A stretch of DNA of 64,000 nucleotides from Sepiola atlantica (GCA_963556195.1 OY744517.1:146466882-146530881), one strand, 5' to 3'. Numbered from the stretch's first letter, positions 46,511 through 60,036 are shown. The notes: generated by a model not told the origin, from the sequence alone. Made by a program: numbers and translations.

Positions 46511-46583
46511 GGCCGCGTGGCCTAATGGATAAGGCGTCTGACTTCGAATCAGAAGATTGCGAGTTCGAGTCTCGTCGTGGTCG
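46511..46583 (+). tRNA. tRNA-Arg(UCG), copy 6
   Basis: Identical to copy 1 over 73 nt; TTTTTT follows 8 nt downstream. Both flanks (46.16-46.44 and 46.61-46.84 kb) match other units. Confidence 0.93.
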
Positions 46584-47266
46584 AAATTAATTTTTTAAGT
46601 TTAATTTCATGCAAATAAGCGCTCGGTGTTATCATCATTCTTGTATCGTTGTTGCTTGGTTTTATATCTTAATCGCATTCTTGTCGATTTGCAAAGAAGT
46701 ATTCTGATGATTACAATTGGTGAAGCGCCTTATTTTTCGTTGTTACTGTTATGGAAATGTTAGACGATGTTTTTAAATTTTTTAAATATCTGTAATGTGA
46801 CAATATTTGAATTGCAGACAGACACGACATTTCCATTCGCTGCTGCTGCCTCTTGTAAATCTTAGTAAAAGCTTATATGAGTATATGGTCACACGAACTG
46901 CATTCTCACGACCTGGCGAAAATCGACAGATGACCAAAGCTGACTTGAGGGGATGACCCTGTTCTTTCTCACGTCTTAACAATTAATCAAAACCAAATAC
47001 ACGTAACAAACTGTTTTCTCCTTCTGGTCATATATTTTTGCTAGTACATATAATGTAAGGGTTTAGTTTGCTAATGAAAAGCCGACTGTGACTACTACGT
47101 GTTAACGTACGCTACCCCACCCTCAAAGGAAAGGCTAGTGCCTGGGACAATGGTCTCATGGCCACAGAACAGATACTATACTACCCTCAAACGAGAAAAT
47201 ATTCAGCTCCGAAAGTTAAAATATTTCGCACATAATACAAAAATCAAATGTACCAGCACTCTCGCT

Positions 47267-47269
<3 letters not shown>

Positions 47270-47306
<37 letters not shown>
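47270..47306. repeat. (CA)n microsatellite
   Basis: About 18 CA units. Confidence 0.9.
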
Positions 47307-47307
<1 letters not shown>

Positions 47308-47490
47308 TTCCAGTTTTTTTGTTTGTTATTTTAGACCTGACCCACAGGAGCATGTCACTAAACCAGCCCCTGCTACTGGCTGAAGGGACACGGCAACGCA
47401 AACAGAGACAATCAAAAACTACTAAAACACACAGCGACAGCATGTAGATACACTGTAACTGAACTCACTACACACAAGTTCATGTATAGA

Positions 47491-47517
47491 CGCTCACCCT
47501 GAATAAACAAGGGTGAG
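47491..47517. repeat. Small hairpin
   Basis: GCTCACCCT, loop GAATAAACA, AGGGTGAGC. Followed by ATATATAG. Confidence 0.6.
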
Positions 47518-47719
47518 CATATATAGGCATGTAGCAGCAATACTACTACATGTGACGACAACAACAACACGGCTACAACGAGTCGCCATTACCATTTTGA
47601 ATCTATGCTTAGTTTCTAAGCTCCGCACTGATTGGTGCAAGCATTTAACTTCATTTCTGGCTTGCCCAATCAGGGGCCATCTCTCATCCGAGCTGAGCAC
47701 GTGATAGGAAATTATAAAA

Positions 47720-49800
47720 TGTATAGCTCACTGTTTACTTCCTCTTCCTTTTCCACTAGACGGGACTGACAATATCATCTACGTTGCTCGCCCCCAAGCT
47801 TTTCTCTTGGGGTTCAACAGAACCCCCTCAGGCCTCGGGCTCTGGGTTCGACTTCGACAAGAAGACCCTAAAATCCAACATGGCTACCGCCGTACACACG
47901 TAGACTTAATACAACACACACATACCTACATACACACATGAACATGGTCTGACTTCCACACCTGTGTACGGACACACATTCTTCGTATATGAGTTTTTTT
48001 TCCCTTACAAACAGGACATTCATAATACCCTTAATATATGAACTCTTCTCTCTTCCCTACTAACGGGACATTTATTTAACACGGTGTGAACTTTATAACT
48101 TTTCGTGTTCGTCCATACTCATGAGCGTAGTAATTTATTAACACCCTTCTCTTTCATTCTCCTTTTATTTACATGTTAACGAAGACGACTCAATAAAGTG
48201 TTGATGTCAAGTTGCGTATCTTATTTTTCAGAGTTCCTGTGAAGTCCTGACTATCTCGTTTCTTACAAGTTACTTTATATGTCGTTATTATTCAAAGTTT
48301 GTTTTCTCTTGTCAATAAAATGTAATTCATTTTTGTTTGGATCGACTTTGTCATTCTTTCTTTATATTTACCTTTTTTCTGTACATTTGTCAAATCTCTC
48401 TTCACACTGAATTAACTTCAGCGTATCTTTACATCTTAACCCGAAAGAAAATGTCTTCAGGGAACGACGGAAAAAATCATACTTGTGAAATCAATTGATA
48501 CTATCGCTGTTTCAGAGAGCATAGAAGTATGGGATCAACATGCACCCCAATCCTATAATGTTGACTGACGGCGTGGGCGCAAACACAGGCCACACCCAAA
48601 AATTCCATTTAAGCGCCAACTTAGCAACAAAAAAATGGCCGTCACGTTGCATGCGTTCTACTACGTCCGCCACGCCATGTGATTAAAATTTTGTTTTCGC
48701 GGTAAAATAACACCATACGCTTGGAGCCGATAAAATGTAATTTAAGCTGAGAGTTTCGTCGAGCAACGGATAGTTGAAACAAATCAGCACACGCTTAACA
48801 GGATGACAACGTTTCCACACACCCTCGCCTCGTCGGGGCTTGGGTGACTACTATTTTACGTATCCGCATCTGCTTACACACAATGCTGACACAAAGCGGC
48901 ACACACACAAATGTCTACACACCCTCTCAATTCTCAACTCACGCACGCATGCACGCACACAGTCGTACACTTACGCACTCTGAAAAAAAAGCGACACACA
49001 CATTCACACACATACGTGCTCCAACGCAAAAGAATCACACAAATATCGACACCGTCGCACGCATGCACACACGTATAAGCTTCTAACTAAACATTTCAAA
49101 TGAACAATTAATGTCTTGTATTTTATAAATATATATAAAAATCTTTATCTTTAAATAACGTGTTATTCTTTCATGGAACATTCATATTTTCCCTTGTTTT
49201 TTACTCTATTTCTAACTTTTCGTAACAATTCTAAGTGACCACGACCGTAAAAAAGTCATTTTTCAACATTGCTGCATCTTATTTATACTCTTGCTGATGC
49301 ATTATGGTTTTTAAAATTCGGAACTTTGTCTTGCAATGGACTTATTTCGCACACGTCTTGGATCCAACTGATTCTTAGTCATAAATTGTATTTTAAATCT
49401 GGAAATAAAATCGTAATTTAGTTTAAAGTTAATTTTATTAAACGCCTCACGAATGTATTTTAAATATTCGACCAGAATGCATCAGTAAGCATGTAAATAT
49501 GATGCTCCCATGATCTATCAAACAGCGATAAGATTTTTTTATATATAAATATATATATTTTTAAGAAAAACAGTATAGTTATTTTATGCAATTATAAGGT
49601 GCTTTGAAATAGTGCCGTGCGGCATTTTTAAGGATTTCCTGAAAGTTGAGGTTAACCTTTTCTTGTTCAATGTATTTATCGCTGTTTAACAGCAACGCCT
49701 GTCGGCGGGCTTTCCTTCCCGCTGATGATATAAACGCAATCCAATTTAACACTAATCTATCAACTTGTCCCAGTCTAGACTAACATGACATATTTACAAA
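47720..49800. other. No gene recognised
   Basis: About 2 kb without a convincing frame or RNA gene; ACAC-rich simple sequence at 48.87-49.08 kb. The 49.6-49.8 kb part is a strongly diverged 5' flank of the tRNA unit (CCCGCTGATGATATAAACGC). Confidence 0.4.
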
Positions 49801-49819
49801 AGCATTAATGATATAAACT
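49782..49819 (+). promoter_or_regulatory. External promoter-like elements of tRNA-Arg copy 7
   Basis: AACATGACATATTTACAAA ends at about -43 and lacks the GACC core; TATAAAC at -31. Confidence 0.4.
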
Positions 49820-49842
49820 ACAATAAGTTTTCTAGTATCGAT

Positions 49843-49915
49843 GGCCGCGTGGCCTAATGGATAAGGCGTCTGACTTCGAATCAGAAGATTGCGAGTTCGA
49901 GTCTCGTCGTGGTCG
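49843..49915 (+). tRNA. tRNA-Arg(UCG), copy 7
   Basis: Identical to copy 1 over 73 nt although its flanks are the most diverged of the set. No clean T4 run lies within 10 nt; the first TTTT is about 15 nt downstream. Confidence 0.9.
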
Positions 49916-50399
49916 AAAAGATATACTTTTCTTAATCTTGCGTTTTAAAAAGTGTCACGAGAAAATTTATGTCCATAAGGCTTTCTGTGTGACACGTCTG
50001 ATTTACGTACACACACGTAAATCTGACCCGTCACATGGAGATATATATGTATACTAGTTTACACTTAAATTATGCTTAGACGGTTTTCGCATTCTCCATT
50101 TATAAACTTATATTACTAAAATAGTCATATAAAATCACTAAATTACATCAGTGATTTAATTTTTCGTAAATCAATTATCATTTCTCATGACCTAGAGAAA
50201 AAAATCACCCACCATTTTTTTTTATTAGAGAATCATTTATATCCGAATTCATTTCAGGCGCCGGGGTGTTATGGTATTGAATAAAGACCAAAGCAAAGCA
50301 CGTGTATATCGTTTCAAATCCAAGATGGCTGACCTCATTTATTGAACTCACGTTCAGGTTACAAAGCAGAACGTTAATCTCGTGATAAGAGGGATAACT

Positions 50400-52700
50400 A
50401 TTTGGTTAAAACATATTAAAACATCTCCCCTTTCCTGGCTGTGGGTATTTGGGCTTTGAACCCACACACGGGTTCCTGTCTCAAGAGGTTTCAGCTCTTT
50501 TGCTCTATGTCTCTAGTTGTGTGTTGTTGTTGAGCTTTCTTGTACTCATCCTTCTCCCGAATAGGCTTGAAGTTAGGCTACTTGGGTGTCAGTAGCTTTG
50601 AGTGGATTAGAACATTGGTTTTTAATTTTCTTCCCGTTCGCTGGGAGAATATCCACAGTCCATTGTGGTCGCTACATGGGCTAGCAGGGACATATATGGG
50701 TCTCTTGCTTTCCTCAGCATTGTCCTAATTGTTTTTACTGCTGCTTCCGCTGCTCCATTGCTTTGGTAAAAATCTAGAGCTATTTGTGATGTGTCGAAAT
50801 CCCCAGATTCTCGCGAAATTAGCAAATTCTGGCTTCCTGAGTCTGTTCTCAGGATCACTGGTACTCCATGCCTGGCAAATATGGATTTCAGGCTTTCCAT
50901 CACTGTTCTGGAGGTAATTGAACTCAGTTGAGTGAACTCGACGTATTTCGAAAAATAGTCGACCACCACAATGTAGGTCTGGCTGTTTAGCTCGAATAAG
51001 TCAGAAGCTAGGGTGTGCCAGAGTCTTAGTGGGAGTTTGATTGTCAATAGTGGTTTGGCCGGTTGGTGTCTAAACCTGGTGCATGTTTCACAGTTCTCCA
51101 CTGTGTTCTTTATCTGGTTAGATAATCCTGGCCACCAGATTGATTGGCAGGCTCGTTGTCGGCACCTAGTAATTTCTTGGTGACCTGAGTGGATCTTGCC
51201 GATTATCTCTAGTCTCATTGACTGGAGGACCACAATCTGTGTCCCATACATTAGTAGGCCTTCCTCCCAGGTAAGGTCTCCTCGATGGGCCCAATATGGC
51301 TTGAGTAGCATAGGAACTTTCTCCTTTGAAAGCCATCCCTTTTTTAACAAAGTTTATGATGCCTGTATATATGTCATCATTGCTGGTGGCTTCCCTTATC
51401 TCTGCCAACCGTCTATCCGTTGCAGGCAGGGATTGCATGATGGCGTGGACAAATATTGCTGAGCTTTCCTCCAGTTCTTTATCCTGTTTGGTTGGCATGT
51501 TGCTGTGCGTGACTCTTGATAGAGCATCGGCAGTGTATAGTTCCTTGCCGGGTATATGATGGATTTTATAACTGAATCTCATGAGGCAGATGCGGAATCT
51601 CTGTACTCTGGCTGGTAATTCACTGATATCCTTACTGCCTAGTAGGGGTACGAGCGGTTTATGGCCTGTCTCGATTGTGAACTCCACCCCTATGAGGTAG
51701 TCGGAGAATCGTTTACATCCCCAGGTTATGGCTAGGGCTTCCTTTTCTATTTGAGCGTATCGGGTTTCTGTTTCCGACATGGCTCTTGATGTATATGCTA
51801 CCGGGTGCAATCTTGTATCTTCCTGCTGCTGTACGAGTACTGCTCCAAGGCCATAAGATGAAGCATCTGTGGATATTATTGTTTTTTTTTGTTGAACTGT
51901 ACAATGGCAGAAATGGTGCCGAACACAAGATTTCTTTTATGGAGTTGAAGGTTCTTTTTTGTTCGTTTTACCATAAAAACACGTTCTTCTGGCTCACTAA
52001 GTCCCATAGTGGATTTGTTATTTCTGCTAGATTTGGAATGAACTTCCCCATTTGATTCACCAATCTGAGAGTTTCTTTTATATTGTTTGGCGTTGGGAAG
52101 TTGTTGACTCCGGAAACCCTGTCTGGGTTGGGCCTCAGACCGTCAGTGCTGAGGATATGTCCTAAGAACTTTAGTGATGTTTTAGATATCTCATGTTTTT
52201 GTGGATTTAGGGTTACTCCGGCTGCTCAAATTCTCTTTAATGTGGCTTTTAACCGTGTGTCGTGCTCACTTTGGCTCCTCCCATATATCAGTATATCGTC
52301 CAGCATACATATCGCCCCTTCTTGCTGTTCCAGTATGGCTGACATCCGCCTCTGAAAGATCACGCTGGCTGACGTGATTTCAAATGGTAGTCGATTGAAT
52401 TGGAATCTGCCAAATGGGGTAATGAAGGTTATCAGTCTGCGGGACTCTTGTGACAATGGGATTTACCAGTATCCACTGTTTGCTTCTAACTTAGTCATGA
52501 CTTTGGCTCCATCCAATTGGGCTAGCACATAGTCCACTGTCGGTAACATATGCAGTTCTCTTTTGACATGTGTGTTTAGTTTTGTCAGGTCAACACATAT
52601 TCTGACCGTTCTGTTCCACTACTATGGGGGAGCACCATTCTGTGGGCTCTTTAATCCTGCTTATTACCCCTATCTCTTCATTCCATCCGCTTGAGTGTAT
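50400..52700 (-). pseudogene. Ty3/gypsy LTR retrotransposon pol, decayed
   Basis: Minus strand, in the usual order RT, RNase H, integrase. RT: broken frames from about 52690, then PFGRFQFNRLPF and MLDDILIYG (the catalytic box, usually YxDD or MDD) at 52226-52456. RNase H: TSRAMSETETRYAQIEKEAL and the HxPGKELYTADALSR end at 51500-51810; the second catalytic position reads TGHKPL where TDHKPL is usual. Integrase: zinc-binding HSGHQ...CETC, then DLFEL, RTDSGSQ and the NGAAEAAVKT end at 50622-51350, with a deletion before the last. Frameshifts, no gag, and no LTR pair could be defined. It is inactive. Confidence 0.85.
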
Positions 52701-52739
52701 TACCTTAGAATAAGACTATGTTGATGAATAAAGTCGAAT

Positions 52740-54300
52740 CTTACCTCAACGTTGTTTTATTAGTTAGGGTCGGGTTTAGTGTGACCTCCGACCTTGTTAC
52801 AGTTAAATTATAAAAAAAACAATTATATATTTTTAAGACCTTATTCTGAGAATTCTTGGATCTATAAAAGGATTTTAAATGGATGCATAATACAAACAGT
52901 ATCAGATAAGTTATTCTTTTAAGCTCCAACCACACTTTGCTTTCAAGACATTTCTTGTTCTATTATTCTAATACATACATCCAGGTCTTTTGTACGTTTT
53001 TATTAAGTTTTAATCTCAGCTGATCTTTCACCACATTTTGAAACCAAAGAACCAAATTCCCACAAGAGACACAGACAGACAGACATAGAGAGGTTTTAGA
53101 TGTTACACACACACTTTTGCAACGCATAATAAAATATTTTCTATAGAACCTTATTCCTACAAGTGTTGATTCTCTAAAAGGTTCATCTTGTTCTATTGCA
53201 TGGAAACAATAGATCATGTTGCTGGTTGATCCAGCCACGTGATTGTGAACATGCGTCTGTGTGCATTCACTGCATGGGTCGTTGTGCAGGTTCAAAGTCA
53301 TTGCTCGATTTCAACAGCAGTCGCAGTGTCAATTGTATGTAGTCAGTGCTGCAACATAAGAATTCTCCTCTAAATAAAATTACAACTCCAGTTTAAAACA
53401 AGTTAAAAATTTGGAGTTTACAATGATACTTGTTTTCTTCTACTGAACAACAGACTTGCAAAATAAAAATTCTTAGACTGACCAAATAAAAAAAGTCCAA
53501 GCGGACACAATCCATCAGGTAAGAGCCAGAGTTTGTTACTCTTTGAGAGGCACACAAACCTAAACTGACCAGAAGATGCCCGGAAAACTAACTGACCGGG
53601 CCCCCTGCTGGAATATATATATATATCTCATTGGGACCACACCAGAAAAAAACATTTGAAAATAATGGGCAGCATTATCTATGGGAAAAAAAAACTATTG
53701 CCTTGGGGTTCTGTATCTGAACGACCATCAAATTTGTAAGACCCTGAGGGGGGGGGGGGGGATAACGATAGCAGCGAACCTCATCTGTAGAACCAGTACC
53801 TTTTATTTGTCAAGTGGACAAATCGAATTCTGGGTGGTCAACTCCAAACCAGAGATATTTCCCATATCTTCAGTGGTTTATCTTAGTTAAATATTTCTCA
53901 CTCACAGCAAACCTGTTATTCGCATGCAACCCACTAAACATGCCACTTAGTGCACATTACACCCACTAAAAAAAAAAACCTGTCAAAACCGAGTAAGCCC
54001 TTGCGTTTTCCTATCACCTCACAGTATTTATCATAAATGAAAACGACAATTTAAAAAAGAAAAAAAAATGAAAATATTTTGTACTGATATTAAAGTGATG
54101 ACTATGTGAAACTTTACTGGAGGGAGGAGATCCGAGGTAACCCCTATATTTTTGTGAAATCAGTACATATTAATGTTTAGTTTGGTATACTTAATATCAT
54201 TTGTAATATGATGATCTATGTTGAAACTATAAAATAACTTCAAAAAGATTCAACATGAAATTTTTTTTTTAAATTTTAAAGAAAAAATTTTTTTTAATGG
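52740..54300. other. No gene recognised
   Basis: AT-rich, with a 12-G run at 53750. The minus-strand part next to 52740 (ACTAATAAAACAACGTTGAG...) might be remains of an LTR, but no partner was found. Confidence 0.35.
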
Positions 54301-54307
54301 TTAAATG

Positions 54308-54350
54308 GCATCTTTTCAAAAATTTAATTTAAACATTTTTGAAAAGATGC
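54308..54350. repeat. Perfect 16-bp hairpin
   Basis: GCATCTTTTCAAAAAT, 11-nt loop, then its exact complement. Confidence 0.8.
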
Positions 54351-54354
54351 AATT

Positions 54355-55715
54355 TTAGTTCACACCACACGTATTAGACTTAACTTTTTAAAACTTCTTC
54401 AGCTAGTATACTTGCAAATTGTTATTTACGTCGACTTTGTGGAAGTCTTTTTGATCTTCAAGTCTTCTGCTTTCTTCAACTTCTTTAAATTTAAAGCCTT
54501 TGATTATATCTCCCATATGTTAAAATCTGGAATCCCGGAACACTTTCATCACTGATTTATCAAAACCTATTTATTTGTACACATTTCTTTTCTGCACAAA
54601 AAAAACAAATGTTTATTGTAATAATTTACCAAATTTTGTAAATCACAACCGGTCAAAACAACCCAGCCTTGAATACCAGAAACGACCAAATTTCACTCCA
54701 CACATTTCAGTTGCAAACCTATATTTTGCATAACTTACTTATCTCTCATTAAATATTGTTACAATGAGATGCAAAGCTATCATACAGATGGCCATTTGGG
54801 ACACTCTTCTTCCTGACCACAGATTAGAAAAAGATGAAAACTCCTGGAGACGAACTCTTGTATTATTGGTAAAGAGTTAAAGGGCTGATAGATAGAAAGC
54901 TGTGATTAGCGATTTTTTTTCCTTTCGTGTTGTCTTCTCAAAAAGATTTCTATCTTGTTTTTCAAACAGATTTACAAATGCTCGTCTTTAGATCACTTAC
55001 TTAAATCTGTATTTTATATTCTACAGCTACACCCCCATTGTCACTATTGGTTTAGTATTATGAGATTAAGCTACTGTTCACTCGACATGCAACAAAAAAG
55101 TAATGGTTAGTAGACGTACCTACCCGGTGTGTACTGAAGCTAATATAGCTTTAATTTTTTTGAAGAATATAATAGTTGTCTATCTTGAGTTTAAAAATCT
55201 GCAATTTAAAATGACTTAACCCCAATAATACATACAAAAAAAAAACAAAAAAAAATGAAGCCATTCTTTGAATCAAAAGTCATCTAGCTCCCCTAATCAC
55301 TACATGAATTGCTTTAAGTCTTAGCCTTCAGAACTGTCAGTTTTTTATTAAATAAAAAAGATTTTGATTAAAAAAAAAAAAATGGAAAACTCACATCCAT
55401 GAGCCTAACGATTTAAGTAAAAATCCACCTTTTTTAGATTAAAAAGGAAAAAGCAGAATTCCGCTAAGAGGCGAAGAACTAACATTCCTGAATTATAAAA
55501 GTGATTTACATGTGTCCAAATATCTTTCTGTTTGTAGAAAAATTAATCGACAGAGTGTATAACCAAGATTACTATGACTTCGAAAAAATTAAAAGAAAAT
55601 TTTTTTTTTTTTTATCGTTCAACTTGCCACCAGGACATAATATCTGAAAATCTTTCATTTCCTCATTCTTGCTTTTTATTCAATAAAAACGAAACGTCTA
55701 ATACATTTGTTATAT
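54355..55715. other. No gene recognised
   Basis: AT-rich, no sustained frame or RNA gene. Confidence 0.4.
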
Positions 55716-55718
55716 CTA

Positions 55719-55906
55719 CAGGGTGGTCGCTAAAAAAGCGAGAAATTTGAGGTAAATTTTATTGTCTGGCTTATTTACTTCGATTCGTACAGACATTTTG
55801 AGCATCCGTGGGTATAATATTAGTCTTTGAAAAACTTTATAAAAGTTTTTCTTTGTAAAAATAAATTACCATTTGACAAATTTCCCGCTTTTCTATGACC
55901 ACCCTG
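55719..55906. mobile_element. 188-bp TIR element (MITE) with TA duplication
   Basis: Left end CAGGGTGGTCGCTAAAAAAG and right end (reversed) CAGGGTGGTCATAGAAAAGC pair over about 30 bp, and TA flanks both ends (55717-55718, 55907-55908). The CAGGGTG start is shared with the 534-bp element at 2895, so both may be Tc1/mariner-type. Confidence 0.8.
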
Positions 55907-56037
55907 TATTTTCCTCTCCTTCCTAACAAATTCCATCTAGAAAATACTTTTAAATATTTATATTTAAAGGGTAATAAATCTAAAGTTACCTCCCTTGCTA
56001 AAAGAACATTTGGAAGCATGAGGTATCTGGGTGCTTA

Positions 56038-56302
56038 TTACTCACTGTGCAAAAAAGTAGAACAAATTATCCACTAGAACTTTAATTACAAGTATTTTTC
56101 CATTCTGCGTATCATAACGGCGACTCGTTCAGTAAGCCTCCATCTTGTTTGTTAAGATTTCAGTTATCTGCCATTCAAATCTTCTTAAAAAACAAGATGG
56201 AGTCTTAGTGAACGAGTCGCTGTTATGATACGCAGAATGGAAAAATACTTGTAATTAAAGTTCTAGTGGATAATTTGTTCTACTTTTTTGCACAGTGAGT
56301 AA
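56038..56302. repeat. 265-bp palindrome, arms of about 123 bp
   Basis: The left arm from TTACTCACTGTGCAAAAAAG (56038) to GTTAAGATTT (56160) is mirrored from AAATCTTCTT (56178) to GCACAGTGAGTAA (56302) with few mismatches; the loop is about 17 nt. No TA duplication at the ends. A long RNA hairpin could form if transcribed. Confidence 0.9.
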
Positions 56303-56579
56303 GAAGATAACACTGAATAAGTATATAACATTGTTTTTATTAAAAAAATGATTTTTTAATGGTCCGCTCATCTGCATAAGCACCGGTATCTGTCCCTGGA
56401 TTTTGACCAGATGATAATAAACGGGTAATAATTCAATGGAGAAAGCTTACCGACATCAGCTTATCAAATCTTATTTTCATAGTAATTCTCCCCATTGTAA
56501 AATAAATCATTATTATTTTTTATCTACATAGAATCGTTTTCATCCAATTATTTTTTAATATTTTTGTCTTACACAAACC

Positions 56580-57045
56580 ACATCATAACATAGTTAACTG
56601 GTCAGACAAGGTCCAAAAAAGAGTCAACAACTTAATAGGTCCCTCACTATCAACCAAAATCCAGCCCCTGTCCCATCGCTGCAATGTTGCATCCTTGTGC
56701 TTGTTTTACAAATACTTCAATGGATTGTGCTTCGTTGAACTGGCTACTCTGGTGTCTCCTCAACGTAAATACACTAGACCAACTGGACAATCAGCTAAAT
56801 CCCATCGATTCACTGGAGGTCCCCAGATGCAGGAGAGCCTTCTACTCTGGTAGCTTCTTTCCTCGTGCAGCCAGCCTCTGGAACTCCCTCCTTGTTCCAC
56901 CGACATGCAGAAGTTTAAAACTAATGTAAACAGACATCTCGCTACACTGCTCCTAACTTAGGATGCCACCCAAAACCTAAACCGTAATTCTCAGTAACCT
57001 CTTACGTCTATAGTGGTGACCTGCCTTGTCTGGGGGTGAAAATTA
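56580..57045 (+). pseudogene. LINE family A 3' end, plus-strand copy
   Basis: Plus strand reads DKVQKRVNNLIG, LSHRCNVASLCLFYKYF, then in another frame GSFFPRAASLWNSLLVPP and KTNVNRHLA, followed by a 3' UTR (GGATGCCACCCAAAACCTAA...TAGTGGTGACCTGCCTTGTC) that matches the reverse complement of 33.3-33.4 kb. 5' truncated. Confidence 0.8.
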
Positions 57046-57249
57046 ATGTCTTTCACTTCTTTATTAATTAAACGTTTGTGAGGTAAAGGAGCATTTAATG
57101 GACTATTCGAATATCTATGTACCTCATATGAAGATATAGTGTTAGCCCCAAGGGGCCCCGTAATTTCTGAGAACTTCGACTGAAGTAAGATGAAATAAAA
57201 GAGATGTACATAATTATGTATATAATAATGATGTATATAATAATGATTT

Positions 57250-57890
57250 GCTGAATCCACTGTCAGAATGCTGCATTAACAACAGGAGACAACCATAGGC
57301 TTTGTACACACATATCCTAAGTCTAACTTAACCAAACCGTTCTCAATCAGTTTGTGGTTTCACTCTGCAGTTTAATACATCTTTTATTGGCTTGGTTTTT
57401 CGGAATTTTTTTTTTTTTTTTTAAATTTAAAACCAAATTAATTGATTTGTTTTCAACAAAAGATAAAATGAAACAAGTCAAACGGGGAAAATTAACTTCT
57501 TTCTTTTATTTACAAATGTGAAAATGGAAAGAAAAAAATGAAATCCAATAAATTGGCTGGCATTGCAACAGCTCAGCTGCCACAGGCCTTGTTGTCACTT
57601 GACTCTGGGAGGATGAAGGAGGGAAGAAAAGGAAACAATGGGTGTGAGGAAAGGAGAGGGCATGAGGAAGAGAAGGACAGGATGGTTTAGCTTGTTTTTT
57701 CTTTAGGAGAGTCAACCTTAGGTCATTCCATGTGGATCATGCCACTCCCTCACTTTTAAAGAATTATATATTTATAGAGAGGGACAGGAGATAGAAGGTG
57801 GAGGACAAAGGAACAAGGGTGGTGAGGGAGAATTAAGAGGGATAGTGCCAGGGAAACTAAAGAGAAGTGGTGGGAGTGAAGTGTGGGAGG
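57250..57890. other. No gene recognised
   Basis: AG-rich on the plus strand from 57.6 kb. It could belong to the 3' region of the minus-strand gene that ends at 60037, but no polyadenylation site could be assigned. Confidence 0.3.
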
Positions 57891-57903
57891 AGAGTTTAGA
57901 GAA

Positions 57904-58279
57904 GCAGAAAGAAGGAGTTTAAAAAAGCAGAAAGAAGGAGTTTAAAAAAGCAGAAAGAAGGAGTTTAAAAAAGCAGAAAGAAGGAGTTTAAAAAAGCAGA
58001 AAGAAGGAGTTTAAAAAAGCAGAAAGAAGGAGTTTAAAAAAGCAGAAAGAAGGAGTTTAAAAAAGCAGAAAGAAGGAGTTTAAAAAAGCAGAAAGAAGGA
58101 GTTTAAAAAAGCAGAAAGAAGGAGTTTAAAAAAGCAGAAAGAAGGAGTTTAAAAAAGCAGAAAGAAGGAGTTTAAAAAAGCAGAAAGAAGGAGTTTAAAA
58201 AAGCAGAAAGAAGGAGTTTAAAAAAGCAGAAAGAAGGAGTTTAAAAAAGCAGAAAGAAGGAGTTTAAAAAAGCAGAAAG
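57904..58279. repeat. 23-bp minisatellite, about 16 copies
   Basis: Unit GCAGAAAGAAGGAGTTTAAA followed by AAA, with almost no variation between copies, so the array is recently homogenised. Confidence 0.95.
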
Positions 58280-58284
58280 GGAGA

Positions 58285-60036
58285 GTGTAGATTAGGGGAG
58301 AGAGGAACTGTAGGGAAGAGATATCCAAACATAGAACTGAGTTGATAGAAACAATAGAAAAAAAAGGAGGGCTTGAGGGGGTGAAAATAGAGAGAGAAAA
58401 GAAAACCAAACCCTTTTCTGTTTTACAAGATATTTTGATAATTTAATACCAAAAAACAATATTTTTATTTTATAAAAATTATTGGATTAGTTGAACACAA
58501 GTGGCTACTTTTGCACATAACTGGGGGGAAATTTGTGGGTTAATACCACTCCAAAACGTATTAGTGTGTAAATACTTAGATACAGTTTGAAGCTGTCATT
58601 CCATAGTACACAAACATGTCCATTAGGTCTATATCGGTACTCCTAAGGAAAAGGGGACATAGATAGCCACAAAGAATTATCGGGAAAGACAAAAGGATGA
58701 TAAACTAGTTGGGTTATCAAGGAAAAGAAAGGAGGGGGAGGTAAGTAAAGAGAAACAGATTTGGGGGGAGGGGGTAACAGAAAGAAAGAAAAAAGGATCA
58801 AACGTAGGTTTTTTGTTTTTTTTTTAATTTTTTTTTTTGTTTTTTAATTTATTTCCTTCTCAACTAATTTGGAGCTCCTCCAGCTCCACCAGGGAGGCCC
58901 GCCCCATCAATCAGTCGCCTCTTGTCAGTTGTTTTTGTCAGAGCCAAATATAACAAAAATGGCAGGACAGCATATGGCTGACATTTCCTCCTTCTCTCCA
59001 CAGAATTGGTAAGAATCTTTATTCTTTTCTTTTTATTTAATTTCATTTTAAAATGAGACAAACAGATGATGCAATGGAAATAATTTTCAGCAAAGGCCAC
59101 AATCTCTCCTTCCTCACCCGAAAGAAATTGTTAGACAAACTGCAAGAGACTGTCCGCATACATTTTTTAAGGGTCTATGGTGCAGTTTCAATGGTATAAT
59201 AGTGGTGAAATTGAGGAATAGCTTTTTTTTCTTTGGTTTAGCAGCAGAAATGAACAATAATACTTGAATTTTACCTATAAATTCTAGCCTGAAACTTTCT
59301 TTTTGCTAATTTGAGATTTTCAAAATCACTTTCAAATGCCAATACAGAGTAGTTTCCCCCGTAGTTTTTTATTTTCATTCTAAGATAAAAATTGGTTGTC
59401 AGTGATTTTTGTCTGCCGATGAAGAAAGCGAAAGTGATTTTGAAACCTTTAAACAGTTAATTCGAAAGTAATTACTGGTTAGAATTAAACTTTATAAGGA
59501 AAAGTACAGTATCGTGTTTTGGTACAGAATCTATTTCTGCCAATAACTTTAATTTGAGTCAGAAATTACTTTTGAATTAAGAGTTTAAAGGCTTCAAAAT
59601 CACTTTCAAATTTTGTATGGCCATAATGAAATCACTGTTTTTATCTTTAATAATGGATGGAAAGAAAAAAGAAAATGTCTGGAAAATATGTTTACTATGT
59701 TATCTTCAACATTCAAAAGTAACTTTAAATTGCCGAATAAACAGTAATTAGGCTAGAATTATAGACAAAAATAAAGTATTATTGTTCATTCGTGTTCTAA
59801 ACGAGAGGAAAAGAGAATTTTTTAACAGCACCACAATTGTGATCATTGCCGCAAAATGCCTGATGGTCGTCGGGTTTTGAAGAAGAGCAGAAACTGCTTG
59901 GTCAGCCCCATGTCCTTATGCCACACAAGCGGAGGCAACAGTAGAATCAATGTGTGACGCATACACACATACCACAAATACACACACTCACAGAGTATAC
60001 AGGTATGCACGCATGCAGGCAGACATTAAACGCACA
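58285..60036 (-). other. Downstream region of the minus-strand host gene
   Basis: Immediately 3' of the stop codon of the gene at 60037-61257, and so at least its first part is probably 3' UTR. A minus-strand frame at 58864-59100 ends LIDGAGLPGGAGGAPN and looks compositionally protein-like, but no splice model links it to the gene. Inverted sequence pairs (GAAAGTGATTTTGAA at 59428 and TTCAAAATCACTTTC at 59322 and 59594) occur here. Confidence 0.35.
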
